From: SIG673 sp045660565
GTDB taxonomy: Bacteria; Bacillota; Clostridia; Oscillospirales; CAG-272
Assembly: GCA_045660565.1 (NCBI GenBank)
Contig: JAZRDX010000145.1
Coordinates: forward strand, 1 to 13,495
Length of the DNA: 13,495 bases
Direction of reading: 5' to 3'
This document shows positions 5,819-13,150 of the stretch, one piece after another (position 1 is the stretch's first letter; every line of letters starts with the position of its first letter). Position numbers and translations under genes: made by a program. The notes beneath the pieces were generated by a model. That model was not told where the DNA came from. It worked only from the letters and a program-made list of their open reading frames with translations, and searched no databases.

Positions 5819-6433
5819 TCAATTTTCGGTTGATAAAATTTCAAGCAGGCGGTTACGGAGCGCCGCTACGTCTCCGTCGAAAAGATAAGTATGTATTCCG
5901 AAAGCCTTGCCGCCCTCAACGTTCTTCGGGCTGTCGTCAATAAAGATGCTTTCGTTTGCGTTTATACCGCACTCGCGGCATAAAATATCAAAAATTTCAC
6001 GGCTCGGCTTTACTACGCCGTAATCTGCCGACATAATACATTTGTCAAAATATCTTAGTATCGGTATTTCCGAGCTGTGCTCACTGAAGCCTTTTGAGAT
6101 ATTTGAGAGAAGATAGAGCTTTGCGCCGCATTTATCCCTGATTTCCTCAATCAGGGCGCGCATACCCTCGGTTTCGGGGATATTGTAAAACCAGTTTCGG
6201 TAAATTTCAGTAGCAACGTTATGCAGTCTTTCCGGCAGACGGGTGCAGGCTTCGTTTATAAGCTCCTCGTCTGTTATTGTTCCAAGATCAAGTCTGTCCC
6301 AATAAAGTCGGTCGAAAAGAATCGTTTGTAAAAGCTCGGAGTCCGCTTTGTCCTTGACGTATTGTTCCGTCATATATTCCGGAGAGAATTTAACTAAAAC
6401 CTGACCGAAGTCAAAAACAACGTTTTTAATCAT
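5819..6433 (-). CDS. HAD-superfamily phosphatase, YihX-like
   Basis: 204 residues from ATG 6433. Motif I is VVFDFGQVLV: the second Asp of the usual DxD is Gly, as in the YihX (alpha-D-glucose-1-phosphatase) group of subfamily IA. Motif II is LLSN, motif III the Lys of VVKPSREIF, motif IV FIDDSPKNVEGG. The cap includes LYWDRLDLGTITDEELI, also typical of YihX-like proteins. It is the first gene of the probable operon running to 2699 and has its own promoter upstream at 6484-6511. The ribosome binding site is weak (CAGGT). A sugar-phosphate substrate is suggested by family only. Confidence 0.85.
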   Translation of the reverse strand: MIKNVVFDFGQVLVKFSPEYMTEQYVKDKADSELLQTILFDRLYWDRLDLGTITDEELINEACTRLPERLHNVATEIYRNWFYNIPETEGMRALIEEIRDKCGAKLYLLSNISKGFSEHSSEIPILRYFDKCIMSADYGVVKPSREIFDILCRECGINANESIFIDDSPKNVEGGKAFGIHTYLFDGDVAALRNRLLEILSTEN

Positions 6434-6483
6434 AAAAATACCTGCGGTTAAATAATACGCGTTTTATTCAGAGATACGGCGAA

Positions 6484-6511
6484 AGTATAATAGCCAATAG
6501 TGTTTTTGCAA
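6484..6511 (-). promoter_or_regulatory. Promoter of the HAD-DUF1538-PII operon
   Basis: On the - strand: -35 TTGCAA (6506-6511), 16-base spacer, -10 TATACT (6484-6489), about 50 bases upstream of the first HAD gene. The -35 overlaps a small hairpin, TTTTTGC-AAA-GCAAAAA (6503-6519), which may be what is left as a terminator for the isomerase gene. Confidence 0.5.
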
Positions 6512-6541
6512 AGCAAAAATCAAAAACGGCGGTGTGTTTTT

Positions 6542-7495
6542 TTAGTCCTCACCGTTAATGCGACGCCAGAAGGCTCTGCCTATCTTAGCGGTTGTTTCAA
6601 GCATAAGGCAGCACATCTCTTCGCTGAAGAAATATCCCTTATCGTTTGATTTGAAGCTTTCAAATGAAATAACGCCGTCGTAATTGATTTTTTTGAGCGC
6701 GGCGCAAAATTCGTTCCAGTTTACCGTTCCCGTAAACGGCATAATATGTTCGTCGAGAATACCCTCGTTGTCGTGTACGTGAAGAACCTTAAGTCTCTTT
6801 CCGAGAGTTTCTATGTTTTCCGCCGGGCCCTTTTTGACAAGGTTTGCGTGTCCCGTATCAAAGCAGCAACCGAAAACCTCTTTTCCCGCCATTTTATTAA
6901 GCTTGTCAACGAAATACGCCGAGTATTCGGGGAAACTGAATTCGTCGGTTGCGTATTCGTTTATTCCGTCGGGCTTGGTTCTCCACGCGCAGCTGTTTTC
7001 AACGCAGACGGTAACCTTGTTTTTACAGGCGAGAAGCTCCGGTATAAAAGATGAGTAGAGCTTTGTGTTAAGCTCTTCAATGTCTTCGGGGGTAACCGAG
7101 GTGTCTCCCCAGTCTCTCTGTATGACGTGAACGACGAGGTTGGGAATGCCCGCGTAGTCGCAGTATTCGATGTTACGCTTTAAAGCTTTTATCATGTATT
7201 CGAGCGTATCCGGGTATTTGAAAACGTAGCTCGGAAATGGCGCGTGCGCCTGGAAAATCTCAAGCCCGTTCTTTCTTATTACGGCAAGCTCCTCGGCATA
7301 GTATTCAATTACCTCGTCAAGGGATTTTTCAAGTATGCTTGTGCCTTTAAAGGTTCCGTTAACTAAATCTCCGTATTTTACAGCGTGGTCAAGATTCCAG
7401 TCTATGGCGTCAAATCCTGCGTTTTTTATGGCAGCATAGCCCTTTTCGAATCCCATCCAATCCGTTGTGTTTCCCGACTGTATTCCTATTCTCAT
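6542..7495 (-). CDS. Sugar phosphate isomerase/epimerase-like TIM-barrel protein
   Basis: 317 residues, usual length for the xylose-isomerase-like TIM barrel (AP-endonuclease-2 superfamily). Likely metal ligands are E166 in VCVEN, D213 with H216 in CFDTGHAN, H239/H241 in LHVHDN and E279 in SFES; AHAPF (83-87) is the usual early barrel motif. ATG 7495 has AGGGGAG about 7 bases upstream. Members isomerise or epimerise keto-sugars, inositol derivatives or tagatose/erythrulose phosphates, or cleave phosphodiesters. The substrate cannot be read here. It has its own near-consensus promoter and is probably transcribed alone. No transporter or dehydrogenase gene is adjacent to hint at the pathway. 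Confidence 0.85.
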   Translation of the reverse strand: MRIGIQSGNTTDWMGFEKGYAAIKNAGFDAIDWNLDHAVKYGDLVNGTFKGTSILEKSLDEVIEYYAEELAVIRKNGLEIFQAHAPFPSYVFKYPDTLEYMIKALKRNIEYCDYAGIPNLVVHVIQRDWGDTSVTPEDIEELNTKLYSSFIPELLACKNKVTVCVENSCAWRTKPDGINEYATDEFSFPEYSAYFVDKLNKMAGKEVFGCCFDTGHANLVKKGPAENIETLGKRLKVLHVHDNEGILDEHIMPFTGTVNWNEFCAALKKINYDGVISFESFKSNDKGYFFSEEMCCLMLETTAKIGRAFWRRINGED

Positions 7496-7529
7496 ATCAG
7501 AACTCCCCTAAAAAATATTTATATATTTT

Positions 7530-7558
7530 ATTATAACATATAAATATAATAATTTCAA
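7530..7558 (-). promoter_or_regulatory. Strong promoter of the isomerase-like gene
   Basis: On the - strand: -35 TTGAAA (7553-7558), 17-base spacer, -10 TATAAT (7530-7535), 35 bases upstream of ATG 7495. This is the closest match to sigma-A consensus for a single gene in the window. Confidence 0.75.
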
Positions 7559-7600
7559 GAGCTTTTACAGATACGAAGTAAGTAATTTTAAAAAAATAAA

Positions 7601-7635
7601 ACGAAAGGGAGTGGTCTTAAGACACTCCCTTTCGT
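7601..7635 (-). terminator. Intrinsic terminator of the PadR-DUF1700-DUF4097 operon
   Basis: Perfect 13-pair stem ACGAAAGGGAGTG/CACTCCCTTTCGT with a 9-base loop, followed on the - strand by TTTTATTTTTTT. It starts 25 bases after the DUF4097 gene. Confidence 0.9.
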
Positions 7636-7659
7636 GAACGTATAGCTTAAAGCAGCGGT

Positions 7660-8628
7660 TTACCGAGAAATAAAGCCTATCCTTATATCTCCCGTGTCGG
7701 TATTTATCTCACATCTTCCGCCGTTAACCGTTTTCGGAACGTCAACCCTTCCGGTCTTACTTCTCGGTATAAATACCTTTTCGGAAAGAAGCGTTCCGCT
7801 TACGTCTCCCGTATCGGTGGTAACGAAAATTTCACCCCCGTCGCAGCCGTCAAATTTTACGTCTCCGGTATCTCTTTTTATATCAAGTTTTTCGGTAGCG
7901 GTAACGTTTTTTAAATACACGTCCCCCGTGTCTCCTTCGGAAACAAGAGCGTTACAGCTAACGTCGGTGAAATTCATTTTGCCCGTACTGCATTTTGATT
8001 TAACTTCTCCCGTACAGCTTATACCGGTGGCGGTTATTTTGCCGGTAGAAACGGTGAGGTCGAGCGCACCCGCAGAAAGACTTTCCGCTTTTATATCACC
8101 TGTGCTGACCTTGATTTTAATAGCCCCCGTTGCCGATGCATAGCAGCTGACGTCTCCTGTGCTTCCCGAGACGTCAAGACCTTCAAAGGTGAAGCCCTTC
8201 GATATTTCAACATCCCCTGTGCTTGTTTTAACCGTGCACGTGCCGTAGCTACCCGACGGCAGGCATACGGTTACTTTGGCAGAACCGAAATTAATACCTA
8301 TATATTCGTACCATTTTCTCGCGTCTTTAATTTCGACGTTAAGCGTGCCGTCGTTTACAGAAACCTCGTGCTTAAGGTTTTTCTGCTCGTGGCAGATAAC
8401 CTTTACCGTATCGGTGTCCGAGGGGACAAAAATAACCCTTGACGTCCGTGTTTTAACAGAAAAATTTGCAAAATTTTCACTGATTACGTGTTCGTTTGTT
8501 TCGTATTTAACCGTTGAAAGCCTTCTAAAGTCCCATTTAAGCATAGTCATTACACCTCCGAAAATAATAAGTCCTATAAGGATAAGAGACGCGGCTAGGA
8601 TAAGCCGTATTTTTGTTTTTTTAGCCAT
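7660..8628 (-). CDS. DUF4097 (putative adhesin-like) membrane-anchored beta-repeat protein
   Basis: 322 residues. A basic start (MAKKTKIR) and one hydrophobic segment (about residues 8-30) anchor the protein, with the rest outside the cell. From about residue 130 the chain is built of short beta strands carrying ten TG[DKR] turns (STGDV, STGDI, STGKI, STGKM, DTGDV, KTGRV and so on) about 15-25 residues apart, as expected for the parallel beta-helix of DUF4097. Its TAATG start overlaps the DUF1700 stop by one base, and its ribosome binding site GGAGG lies inside that gene, so the two are translationally coupled. The trio is common in Firmicutes and is thought to concern the cell envelope; no enzymatic motif is seen. 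Confidence 0.85.
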   Translation of the reverse strand: MAKKTKIRLILAASLILIGLIIFGGVMTMLKWDFRRLSTVKYETNEHVISENFANFSVKTRTSRVIFVPSDTDTVKVICHEQKNLKHEVSVNDGTLNVEIKDARKWYEYIGINFGSAKVTVCLPSGSYGTCTVKTSTGDVEISKGFTFEGLDVSGSTGDVSCYASATGAIKIKVSTGDIKAESLSAGALDLTVSTGKITATGISCTGEVKSKCSTGKMNFTDVSCNALVSEGDTGDVYLKNVTATEKLDIKRDTGDVKFDGCDGGEIFVTTDTGDVSGTLLSEKVFIPRSKTGRVDVPKTVNGGRCEINTDTGDIRIGFISR

Positions 8629-9227
8629 TATACCGCCTCCTTTTTAATAAAACTCTTTTTTATACAAAGTAAAATCTTTTTCGTCAGTAGCACGGCGCCC
8701 TTTGTTGCCGCCTTGCAGCCGTAAAAGGAAAAGATAGAAAGACCTGCGCACACAAGACCGGCACCGAGCGCGGCAAGACCTGTCGGAAGATTATAAAAAA
8801 TTGCCATAATCGGAAGTAGCGTTATGCCTCCAAAGGCGCATCCGATGAACGAAGCGAAAATCGCCCATAAAGAAACTATTACCGACCAAAGCGAGACGTA
8901 GAGCGAAAAAATTACGGCAAACGCGGCGATAAAGAGTGAGAGCCAGATAGGGGAGCCTGCCGCAAGAAGGACTATTTCAAAAGCTTTGAAGCGTCTTTTG
9001 GTTTTTATTTTTTCTTTTACAATTTTTGAAAGCGGAATCTCCGCAATTATCTGAGACGCCACCTCCTCGACAGTGCCTATCTCCGAAACGGCATCCTGCT
9101 CGGAAAGACCTTCCTCTATCCTGTCGTCAATCATTTCCGCGTAGAAGCTAAGACGCTCTTCCGTGTCTTTTTCCGGAAGCCCCGAGAGCCTTTTCCTTAG
9201 CTCGGATAAAAACTCTTGCTTATTCAT
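8628..9227 (-). CDS. DUF1700 (HAAS-type) integral membrane protein
   Basis: 199 residues from ATG 9227, chosen because AAGGAGG lies 6 bases upstream; the frame reaches a few codons further without such a site. The N-terminal helical domain MNKQEFLSELRKRLSGLPEK...ERLSFYAEMIDDRIEEGLSEQDAVSEIG is the signature of DUF1700. After a basic linker (KEKIKTKRRFK) come about four hydrophobic segments and a basic tail. The start overlaps the PadR gene end by 8 bases. In related operons this protein pairs with a PadR regulator and a DUF4097 protein. Possible sensor or partner of PadR; inference only. Confidence 0.85.
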   Translation of the reverse strand: MNKQEFLSELRKRLSGLPEKDTEERLSFYAEMIDDRIEEGLSEQDAVSEIGTVEEVASQIIAEIPLSKIVKEKIKTKRRFKAFEIVLLAAGSPIWLSLFIAAFAVIFSLYVSLWSVIVSLWAIFASFIGCAFGGITLLPIMAIFYNLPTGLAALGAGLVCAGLSIFSFYGCKAATKGAVLLTKKILLCIKKSFIKKEAV

Positions 9228-9537
9228 CACTGTCCTCCTTGATAACAAATCGGTATATAGACATTACTTCGCGCCATTCTTCCTTAAAATCCTCAATGCG
9301 CTTAATACCGTCGGCGGTAATGCTGTAATATTTTCTGAGCCTGCCGTCGTGCTCGGCGCTTCTTACCGTCAGCAGACTCGCATTTTCGAGACGCTTAAGT
9401 ATAGTATATAATGTAGATTCCGACATCTCAATATACGGTCTTATATCTTTAATTATTTTGTATCCGTAGCTTTCCCCGTTTTTAATAGCGGTCAGCACGC
9501 ATACGTCAAGAAGTCCGCGTTTAAGCTGAATATCCAT
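9220..9537 (-). CDS. PadR-family transcriptional regulator
   Basis: 105 residues from ATG 9537, which has GGGAG 5 bases upstream; an ATG four codons earlier (9549) lacks such a site. LKRGLLDVCVLTAIKNGESYGYKI, then MSESTLYTILKRLENASLL and the RLRKYYSITADGIKRI wing are the winged-helix pattern of the PadR N-terminal domain. A short C-terminal helix is present, so it belongs to the small PadR type that dimerises through that helix. It is first in the operon with DUF1700 and DUF4097. A 16-base palindrome lies beside the -10 of its promoter, indicating autorepression. Confidence 0.92.
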   Translation of the reverse strand: MDIQLKRGLLDVCVLTAIKNGESYGYKIIKDIRPYIEMSESTLYTILKRLENASLLTVRSAEHDGRLRKYYSITADGIKRIEDFKEEWREVMSIYRFVIKEDSDE

Positions 9538-9590
9538 TTGTTCTCCCATACTGCTGCATTAAAACAGCTATCCGCCTTTTTTATATACTG

Positions 9591-9606
9591 TGTATTGCAT
9601 AATACA
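9591..9606 (-). promoter_or_regulatory. Likely PadR operator
   Basis: TGTATTGCATAATACA, a perfect inverted repeat with arms TGTATT/AATACA and a GCAT centre. It touches the -10 box and covers the expected start site, where a repressor would block transcription. Arm type and spacing resemble known PadR-family sites. Confidence 0.65.
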
Positions 9607-9635
9607 TCATATCACGAAGTATTGCTTTTTGTCAA
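9606..9635 (-). promoter_or_regulatory. Promoter of the padR operon
   Basis: On the - strand: consensus -35 TTGACA (9630-9635), 18-base spacer, -10 TATGAT (9606-9611), about 69 bases upstream of ATG 9537. Confidence 0.75.
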
Positions 9636-9697
9636 GAGGTTTTGAAATAATAAACACATTTTTCTCGAAAAATATATGATAGAAAAAAGACAAAAAA

Positions 9698-9730
9698 TAA
9701 ACGGCAAAAACAAAAAATTTTTACCGTTTA
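9698..9730 (-). terminator. Intrinsic terminator of the radical SAM gene
   Basis: On the - strand TAAACGG and CCGTTTA close a stem continued by AAAAA/TTTTT after one mismatch, followed by a T-rich tail. It begins 27 bases after the radical SAM stop. The rest of 9607-9757 holds the padR promoter and AT-rich sequence only. Confidence 0.7.
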
Positions 9731-9757
9731 GTATATTATGTTTTATTTGAGTTAAGC

Positions 9758-10585
9758 TCATACAAATCTTTGCGCATATCCGCATCTTTTGCAAAGCTCC
9801 TCGGAAGCCTCTCCGCATTTGAAACCGTTTATCATCGCGTTTGCTCTTTCGCTGCCGAGAATTTCGGTAATATCTTCATTAAATATATTGCCGAGATTAA
9901 TTATTCCGTCGCTGTCAAGACAGCAAGGAACGACCGTTCCGTCCGAAAGAATACCGAAATGATCCTTCAGCCCGTAGCAGGAGAACCTGTCTCCCTTGAT
10001 TTCAGCGTTACAGTCGGGCCATTCAAACCGCTCTCCGTATTCAAGATGTATTTTATCTTTTATCCGTGTATCACGGTTGGTTTCTAACCATTCTCCCGGA
10101 ATACATTCCTTAAGAACGTTCAGCGCCACCTCATTTTTGCCGCCGTCAAATCCACCGTTCCAGAGCCTGAAAATAACGATTATCCCTTTATCTGCCGCGC
10201 TCTTTGAAAACTCGGCAAGCTCACGCACGTAACGGGCGTGTTGTTCCTCCGTGCCGTTTTCAAAGCTGTGAAGCGAGATGTTAAACTTGTGAACACCGGC
10301 AGAGAGAAGCTCGCCTGCGCGTTTATTTAAAAGAGTACCGTTCGTGGTGATAATCGACTTTAGTCCGCGCTCCTTTGCCAAGGCTATAAATTCGGGAAGG
10401 AGAGGGTGTGTAAGCGGCTCACCCATAAGATGGTAATAAATGTATTTCGTTTGCCCCTCCAGCTTATCCAGAATAAGAGTAAATTCCTCGGCAGTCATTG
10501 ACCGCGGCTTTCTTTTATGCCCGTGGCAAAACGAACAGCTTTTGTTACAGATATTTGTGATTTCGATGTAGACCTTACTATACAT
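9758..10585 (-). CDS. Radical SAM/SPASM domain protein
   Basis: 275 residues. C13-x3-C17-x2-C20 (CNKSCSFC) binds the 4Fe-4S cluster that cleaves S-adenosylmethionine; GEP at 55-57 and TTNGTLLN at 80-87 are further core motifs of the radical SAM barrel. The C-terminal part holds C203, C221-C222, C257, C265 and C268 in a SPASM/twitch-type arrangement (FGILSDGTVVPCC, then CGEASEELCKRCGY) for an auxiliary cluster. Such proteins modify peptides, enzymes or small molecules, but no precursor peptide or sulfatase gene is adjacent, so the substrate is unknown. ATG 10585 follows AGGA by 8 bases. A terminator-like hairpin lies in its short leader. It is probably transcribed alone. Confidence 0.88.
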   Translation of the reverse strand: MYSKVYIEITNICNKSCSFCHGHKRKPRSMTAEEFTLILDKLEGQTKYIYYHLMGEPLTHPLLPEFIALAKERGLKSIITTNGTLLNKRAGELLSAGVHKFNISLHSFENGTEEQHARYVRELAEFSKSAADKGIIVIFRLWNGGFDGGKNEVALNVLKECIPGEWLETNRDTRIKDKIHLEYGERFEWPDCNAEIKGDRFSCYGLKDHFGILSDGTVVPCCLDSDGIINLGNIFNEDITEILGSERANAMINGFKCGEASEELCKRCGYAQRFV

Positions 10586-10615
10586 TGTTTTTTCCTAAAT
10601 ATTTTTGTAAAAAGT

Positions 10616-10638
10616 GGCTTGAAAAGTTATTTCAAGCC
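10616..10638 (-). terminator. Terminator-like hairpin in the radical SAM leader
   Basis: Perfect 9-pair stem GGCTTGAAA/TTTCAAGCC with a 5-base loop, followed on the - strand by ACTTTTTAC. It lies between the promoter at 10658-10686 and the ribosome binding site of the radical SAM gene, so it may be an attenuator, or simply end GH127 transcripts. Confidence 0.6.
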
Positions 10639-10657
10639 AACAAAACAGCTTTGATTT

Positions 10658-10686
10658 TTTATAGCATAAAATTGCCATAATTACAA
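10658..10686 (-). promoter_or_regulatory. Promoter of the radical SAM gene
   Basis: On the - strand: -35 TTGTAA (10681-10686), 17-base spacer ending ATGC, extended -10 TATAAA (10658-10663). The start would be near 10651, giving a leader of about 65 bases. Confidence 0.55.
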
Positions 10687-10688
10687 GA

Positions 10689-10717
10689 GAAAAGAGAATT
10701 TATTAGTTACTCTTTTC
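10689..10717 (-). terminator. Weak hairpin after the GH127 gene
   Basis: GAAAAGAG/CTCTTTTC stem with a 13-base loop, 16 bases after the GH127 stop. There is no good U-run after it, so termination would be weak. Confidence 0.35.
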
Positions 10718-10732
10718 GTTATGTCGCCGGGT

Positions 10733-12643
10733 TTATATGTATACCGTAAAATAATGCGTTTCGTGTACGGTAGAGTTTGCGGCGGACGCATAGTCGCACA
10801 TTGTGTAGGTTTTCGTTTCTCCGTCTACGTTAAGTGTAACGATTGAGAATGCGAGGAGTCCGGGGTGGAATCCGGGAAGCGCAGAGCAGGTAACGTTCTT
10901 TCCGAATACCGTTTCACCGCTGAACATTTCCTCTTTCGTACATCCGATCCTCTTGCTTCTCGCAAGAACTAACGGACCGCGGCGGATAGTGCATATAGGT
11001 CCCTTTGCCATAATATCTCTTGTTAAGGGACGGCCCTGCGAGTCGATCCATCTTTGTACGTGGTAATCGGTGTCGTCAAGTACGGTAAATTTACCCTCGA
11101 AGGGGAGCACTCGCGGAGTCATATCAAAGAGCACGCATATTACCGAATGCTCCTTGTTTATGGTAACGGGTGCGTACTCACCGCACTTAAGAAGTGCTTT
11201 TTCTCCCTCGTGGTAAAGGGCTACGTTTGTCGTTTTGCTCCATTCGGGGGCGCGCAGATATATTTTTGTGCCGGGTTTAAGACCTCTTGCCGTTATGGTA
11301 GCTCTGCCGTTATCCACGTATCCGCCGCTTATTCTGAACGAAACGTCCCCAAGGGTTACCGTTAACGGAATGTAAGAGTTGACGTAATAATCGTCGCCCG
11401 ATTTGGTTATAACGGTTTCTGCCGCGTTGATAAAGCCTCTCGGTACGTTGTTGACGCAGCAGTGCTGATATTTGCTGTCGCACTGCGGATAAGGTGTCCA
11501 GTGTCTGCCGACGCTTCGTACAAAGAACGCTCCATAGCCCTCGTCGGGGTAAACTCCCGCTAAAAACGCATTGAGGAACGCGCTTTCGAAATACTCGGTG
11601 TATTTAATATCGCCCGTTATAAGGAACAACTCGTGGCAGAGGCGCATCCAGTGTATAACGTCGCAGATCTCGGTTGCGGAATCGGGGTAAGCCGCGGCAT
11701 TAAGAAACAGCTCACCATATCCAACGCTGCCGAGAATGTTGGATTCGTATTTTACCAGCAGGTCGGCGAAATTGACCGTAGCCTCAAGATAACGCGAGTT
11801 AGCGGTAAGTCTGTACATCTCGCAAAGACCGTCGTAGCACGACATCATTTCGTAAGCCTTCGGATTCCAACCCTCCTCGCGCTTATACCATTTATGGGGA
11901 GGGATTTTGTTCATCGCGTTAAGGATAAGATTAGGACAGTCCCCCTCTTTACCGTCCCAATCGCTTACTATTTTTTCAGAGAAATCGAAATATTTTTCGT
12001 TACCCGTAAGACGGTAAAGCATCAGCATAGGCTTAAGTATAGAGCCCGCCGCCATTCCGTGCTGAACACCGAGGTCCTTTACGCGAGCACCAAGCTTGTT
12101 TACCGTAGAGATCAGACTGTCGGCAAGACGTGTTGCGGCAGAGAGGATTTCACTGCTGTCAAGCAACATCGCGCTTTCGATCAAAGCCCAAAGAGTATAT
12201 TTCTGTCCCCAGAAGTTCCAGTTACTGTTCCAGCCGATAGCGGCATACGACGGATCGTCCATATTAGCCCCGAAGATATTTTCTCTGTCATTGTAGGTGC
12301 TTATGTATCCGTCGTCCTCTTGATACGAAAGGAAGGAGGATAAACTTTTTTCTATCTCTTTTTTTAATCTGTCGTCATTTTTCATCTGCGCGACACGTGC
12401 AAGGGAGAGCATAAGCTTTCCGTAAAATTCGCTTCTCCACATTCCCGCGCCAAACTCATCGTCAAACTTTGTTGCAAAAAAGCTTTCCGCCTCGCGAAGT
12501 ATCTCGCTCACAGCAAAATCGCCGCTGACGCGACTGTGAACGAACTTATCAAAGCGCGCTCCTATTTCGCAGTCGAGAGAGATAGCCGAGGTAGGAAGCG
12601 TACTCATTTTGTTTTGGATTTTGTAGGGGATTATAAATTCCAT
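10733..12643 (-). CDS. Glycoside hydrolase family 127 (beta-L-arabinofuranosidase-like, DUF1680)
   Basis: 636 residues, close to the usual length for GH127/DUF1680. The (alpha/alpha)6-barrel part spans roughly residues 40-400 and is followed by beta-sandwich domains. The zinc-cysteine site of the Bifidobacterium enzyme HypBA1 is recognisable: E325-x-C327 (TEICD) and C395-C396 (YQHCCVNN), where the first of the paired cysteines is the nucleophile; E311 is a candidate acid/base. The enzyme removes beta-L-arabinofuranose from plant glycans or glycoproteins. No signal peptide is visible, so it probably acts in the cytoplasm on imported oligosaccharides. ATG 12643 has CAGGAG 7 bases upstream. No transporter or regulator is adjacent. 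No convincing promoter was found in 12644-12750. Confidence 0.88.
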   Translation of the reverse strand: MEFIIPYKIQNKMSTLPTSAISLDCEIGARFDKFVHSRVSGDFAVSEILREAESFFATKFDDEFGAGMWRSEFYGKLMLSLARVAQMKNDDRLKKEIEKSLSSFLSYQEDDGYISTYNDRENIFGANMDDPSYAAIGWNSNWNFWGQKYTLWALIESAMLLDSSEILSAATRLADSLISTVNKLGARVKDLGVQHGMAAGSILKPMLMLYRLTGNEKYFDFSEKIVSDWDGKEGDCPNLILNAMNKIPPHKWYKREEGWNPKAYEMMSCYDGLCEMYRLTANSRYLEATVNFADLLVKYESNILGSVGYGELFLNAAAYPDSATEICDVIHWMRLCHELFLITGDIKYTEYFESAFLNAFLAGVYPDEGYGAFFVRSVGRHWTPYPQCDSKYQHCCVNNVPRGFINAAETVITKSGDDYYVNSYIPLTVTLGDVSFRISGGYVDNGRATITARGLKPGTKIYLRAPEWSKTTNVALYHEGEKALLKCGEYAPVTINKEHSVICVLFDMTPRVLPFEGKFTVLDDTDYHVQRWIDSQGRPLTRDIMAKGPICTIRRGPLVLARSKRIGCTKEEMFSGETVFGKNVTCSALPGFHPGLLAFSIVTLNVDGETKTYTMCDYASAANSTVHETHYFTVYI

Positions 12644-12750
12644 AAAACGTCTCCTGAATATTTTAATTACAATATTTATTTCTACTGTAAATTAGGTTGC
12701 TTTAATTTAGCCGTTAGACGGATAAATGCTTTAAAATGTTATTTTGCAAA

Positions 12751-12780
12751 AAGCAGCTCAAACGAAATTTTAAGCCGCTT
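12751..12780 (-). terminator. Intrinsic terminator of the four-helix-bundle gene
   Basis: On the - strand AAGCGGCTTAAA and TTTGAGCTGCTT form a 12-pair stem (two wobbles) with a 6-base loop and a following TTT. It begins 7 bases after the gene. Confidence 0.7.
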
Positions 12781-12787
12781 TAGAGAT

Positions 12788-13129
12788 CTACTTGTTTTTT
12801 AAAGTGGTTACAGAAGAGACTAACATTCTGCGGATTTCACCGCAAGAATGTAAAAGTGATTTCGTGGCATCTTCTTGTGATATTTTTGATTTTGTGAAAA
12901 GCTCAAGCCAGTATTCTGTCTCATAGCATTCTTTAAGTGCTATTTGAAGTTTAGATATAAAATCAAGCTTGCTTTGTGCATAATTTGCTTCGCGTATATT
13001 GGCACCAATACTTGTTGCAGCTCTTTCAAACTGATTTTTTAGTGAATAATGACCTTCTATGGTATTTGCGAACTCCAGTGCTTTTACGGCAAAATTTATT
13101 GATAAATCTGCGAGTTTATTTTCTTTCAT
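12788..13129 (-). CDS. Four-helix-bundle protein (S23 / 23S rRNA intervening-sequence family)
   Basis: 113 residues from ATG 13129, which has GGAGG 4 bases upstream; the frame extends 12 codons further only by running into the hairpin array. FERAATSIGANIREANYAQS, then LDFISKLQIALKECYETEYWLELF, is the signature of the S23 family, first found in intervening sequences of 23S rRNA genes and structurally like the Avd accessory protein of diversity-generating retroelements. Members form pentameric barrels of four-helix bundles with a basic surface and are thought to bind nucleic acid. No 23S rRNA, reverse transcriptase or variable-repeat gene is present here. The gene's leader is the hairpin array at 13151-13354. 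Its function in this setting is unknown. Confidence 0.9.
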   Translation of the reverse strand: MKENKLADLSINFAVKALEFANTIEGHYSLKNQFERAATSIGANIREANYAQSKLDFISKLQIALKECYETEYWLELFTKSKISQEDATKSLLHSCGEIRRMLVSSVTTLKNK

Positions 13130-13150
13130 AAAGCCTCCGGATAATAATGA

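Noticed and set aside
9612..9818. 68-codon - strand frame overlapping the end of the radical SAM gene
   Set aside because: It runs through the terminator at 9698-9730 and the padR promoter, and has no good ribosome binding site.
11633..12343. 236-codon + strand open frame antisense to the GH127 gene
   Set aside because: It is a shadow of a well-supported GH127 gene with intact active-site motifs, and no recognisable domain was seen in its translation.
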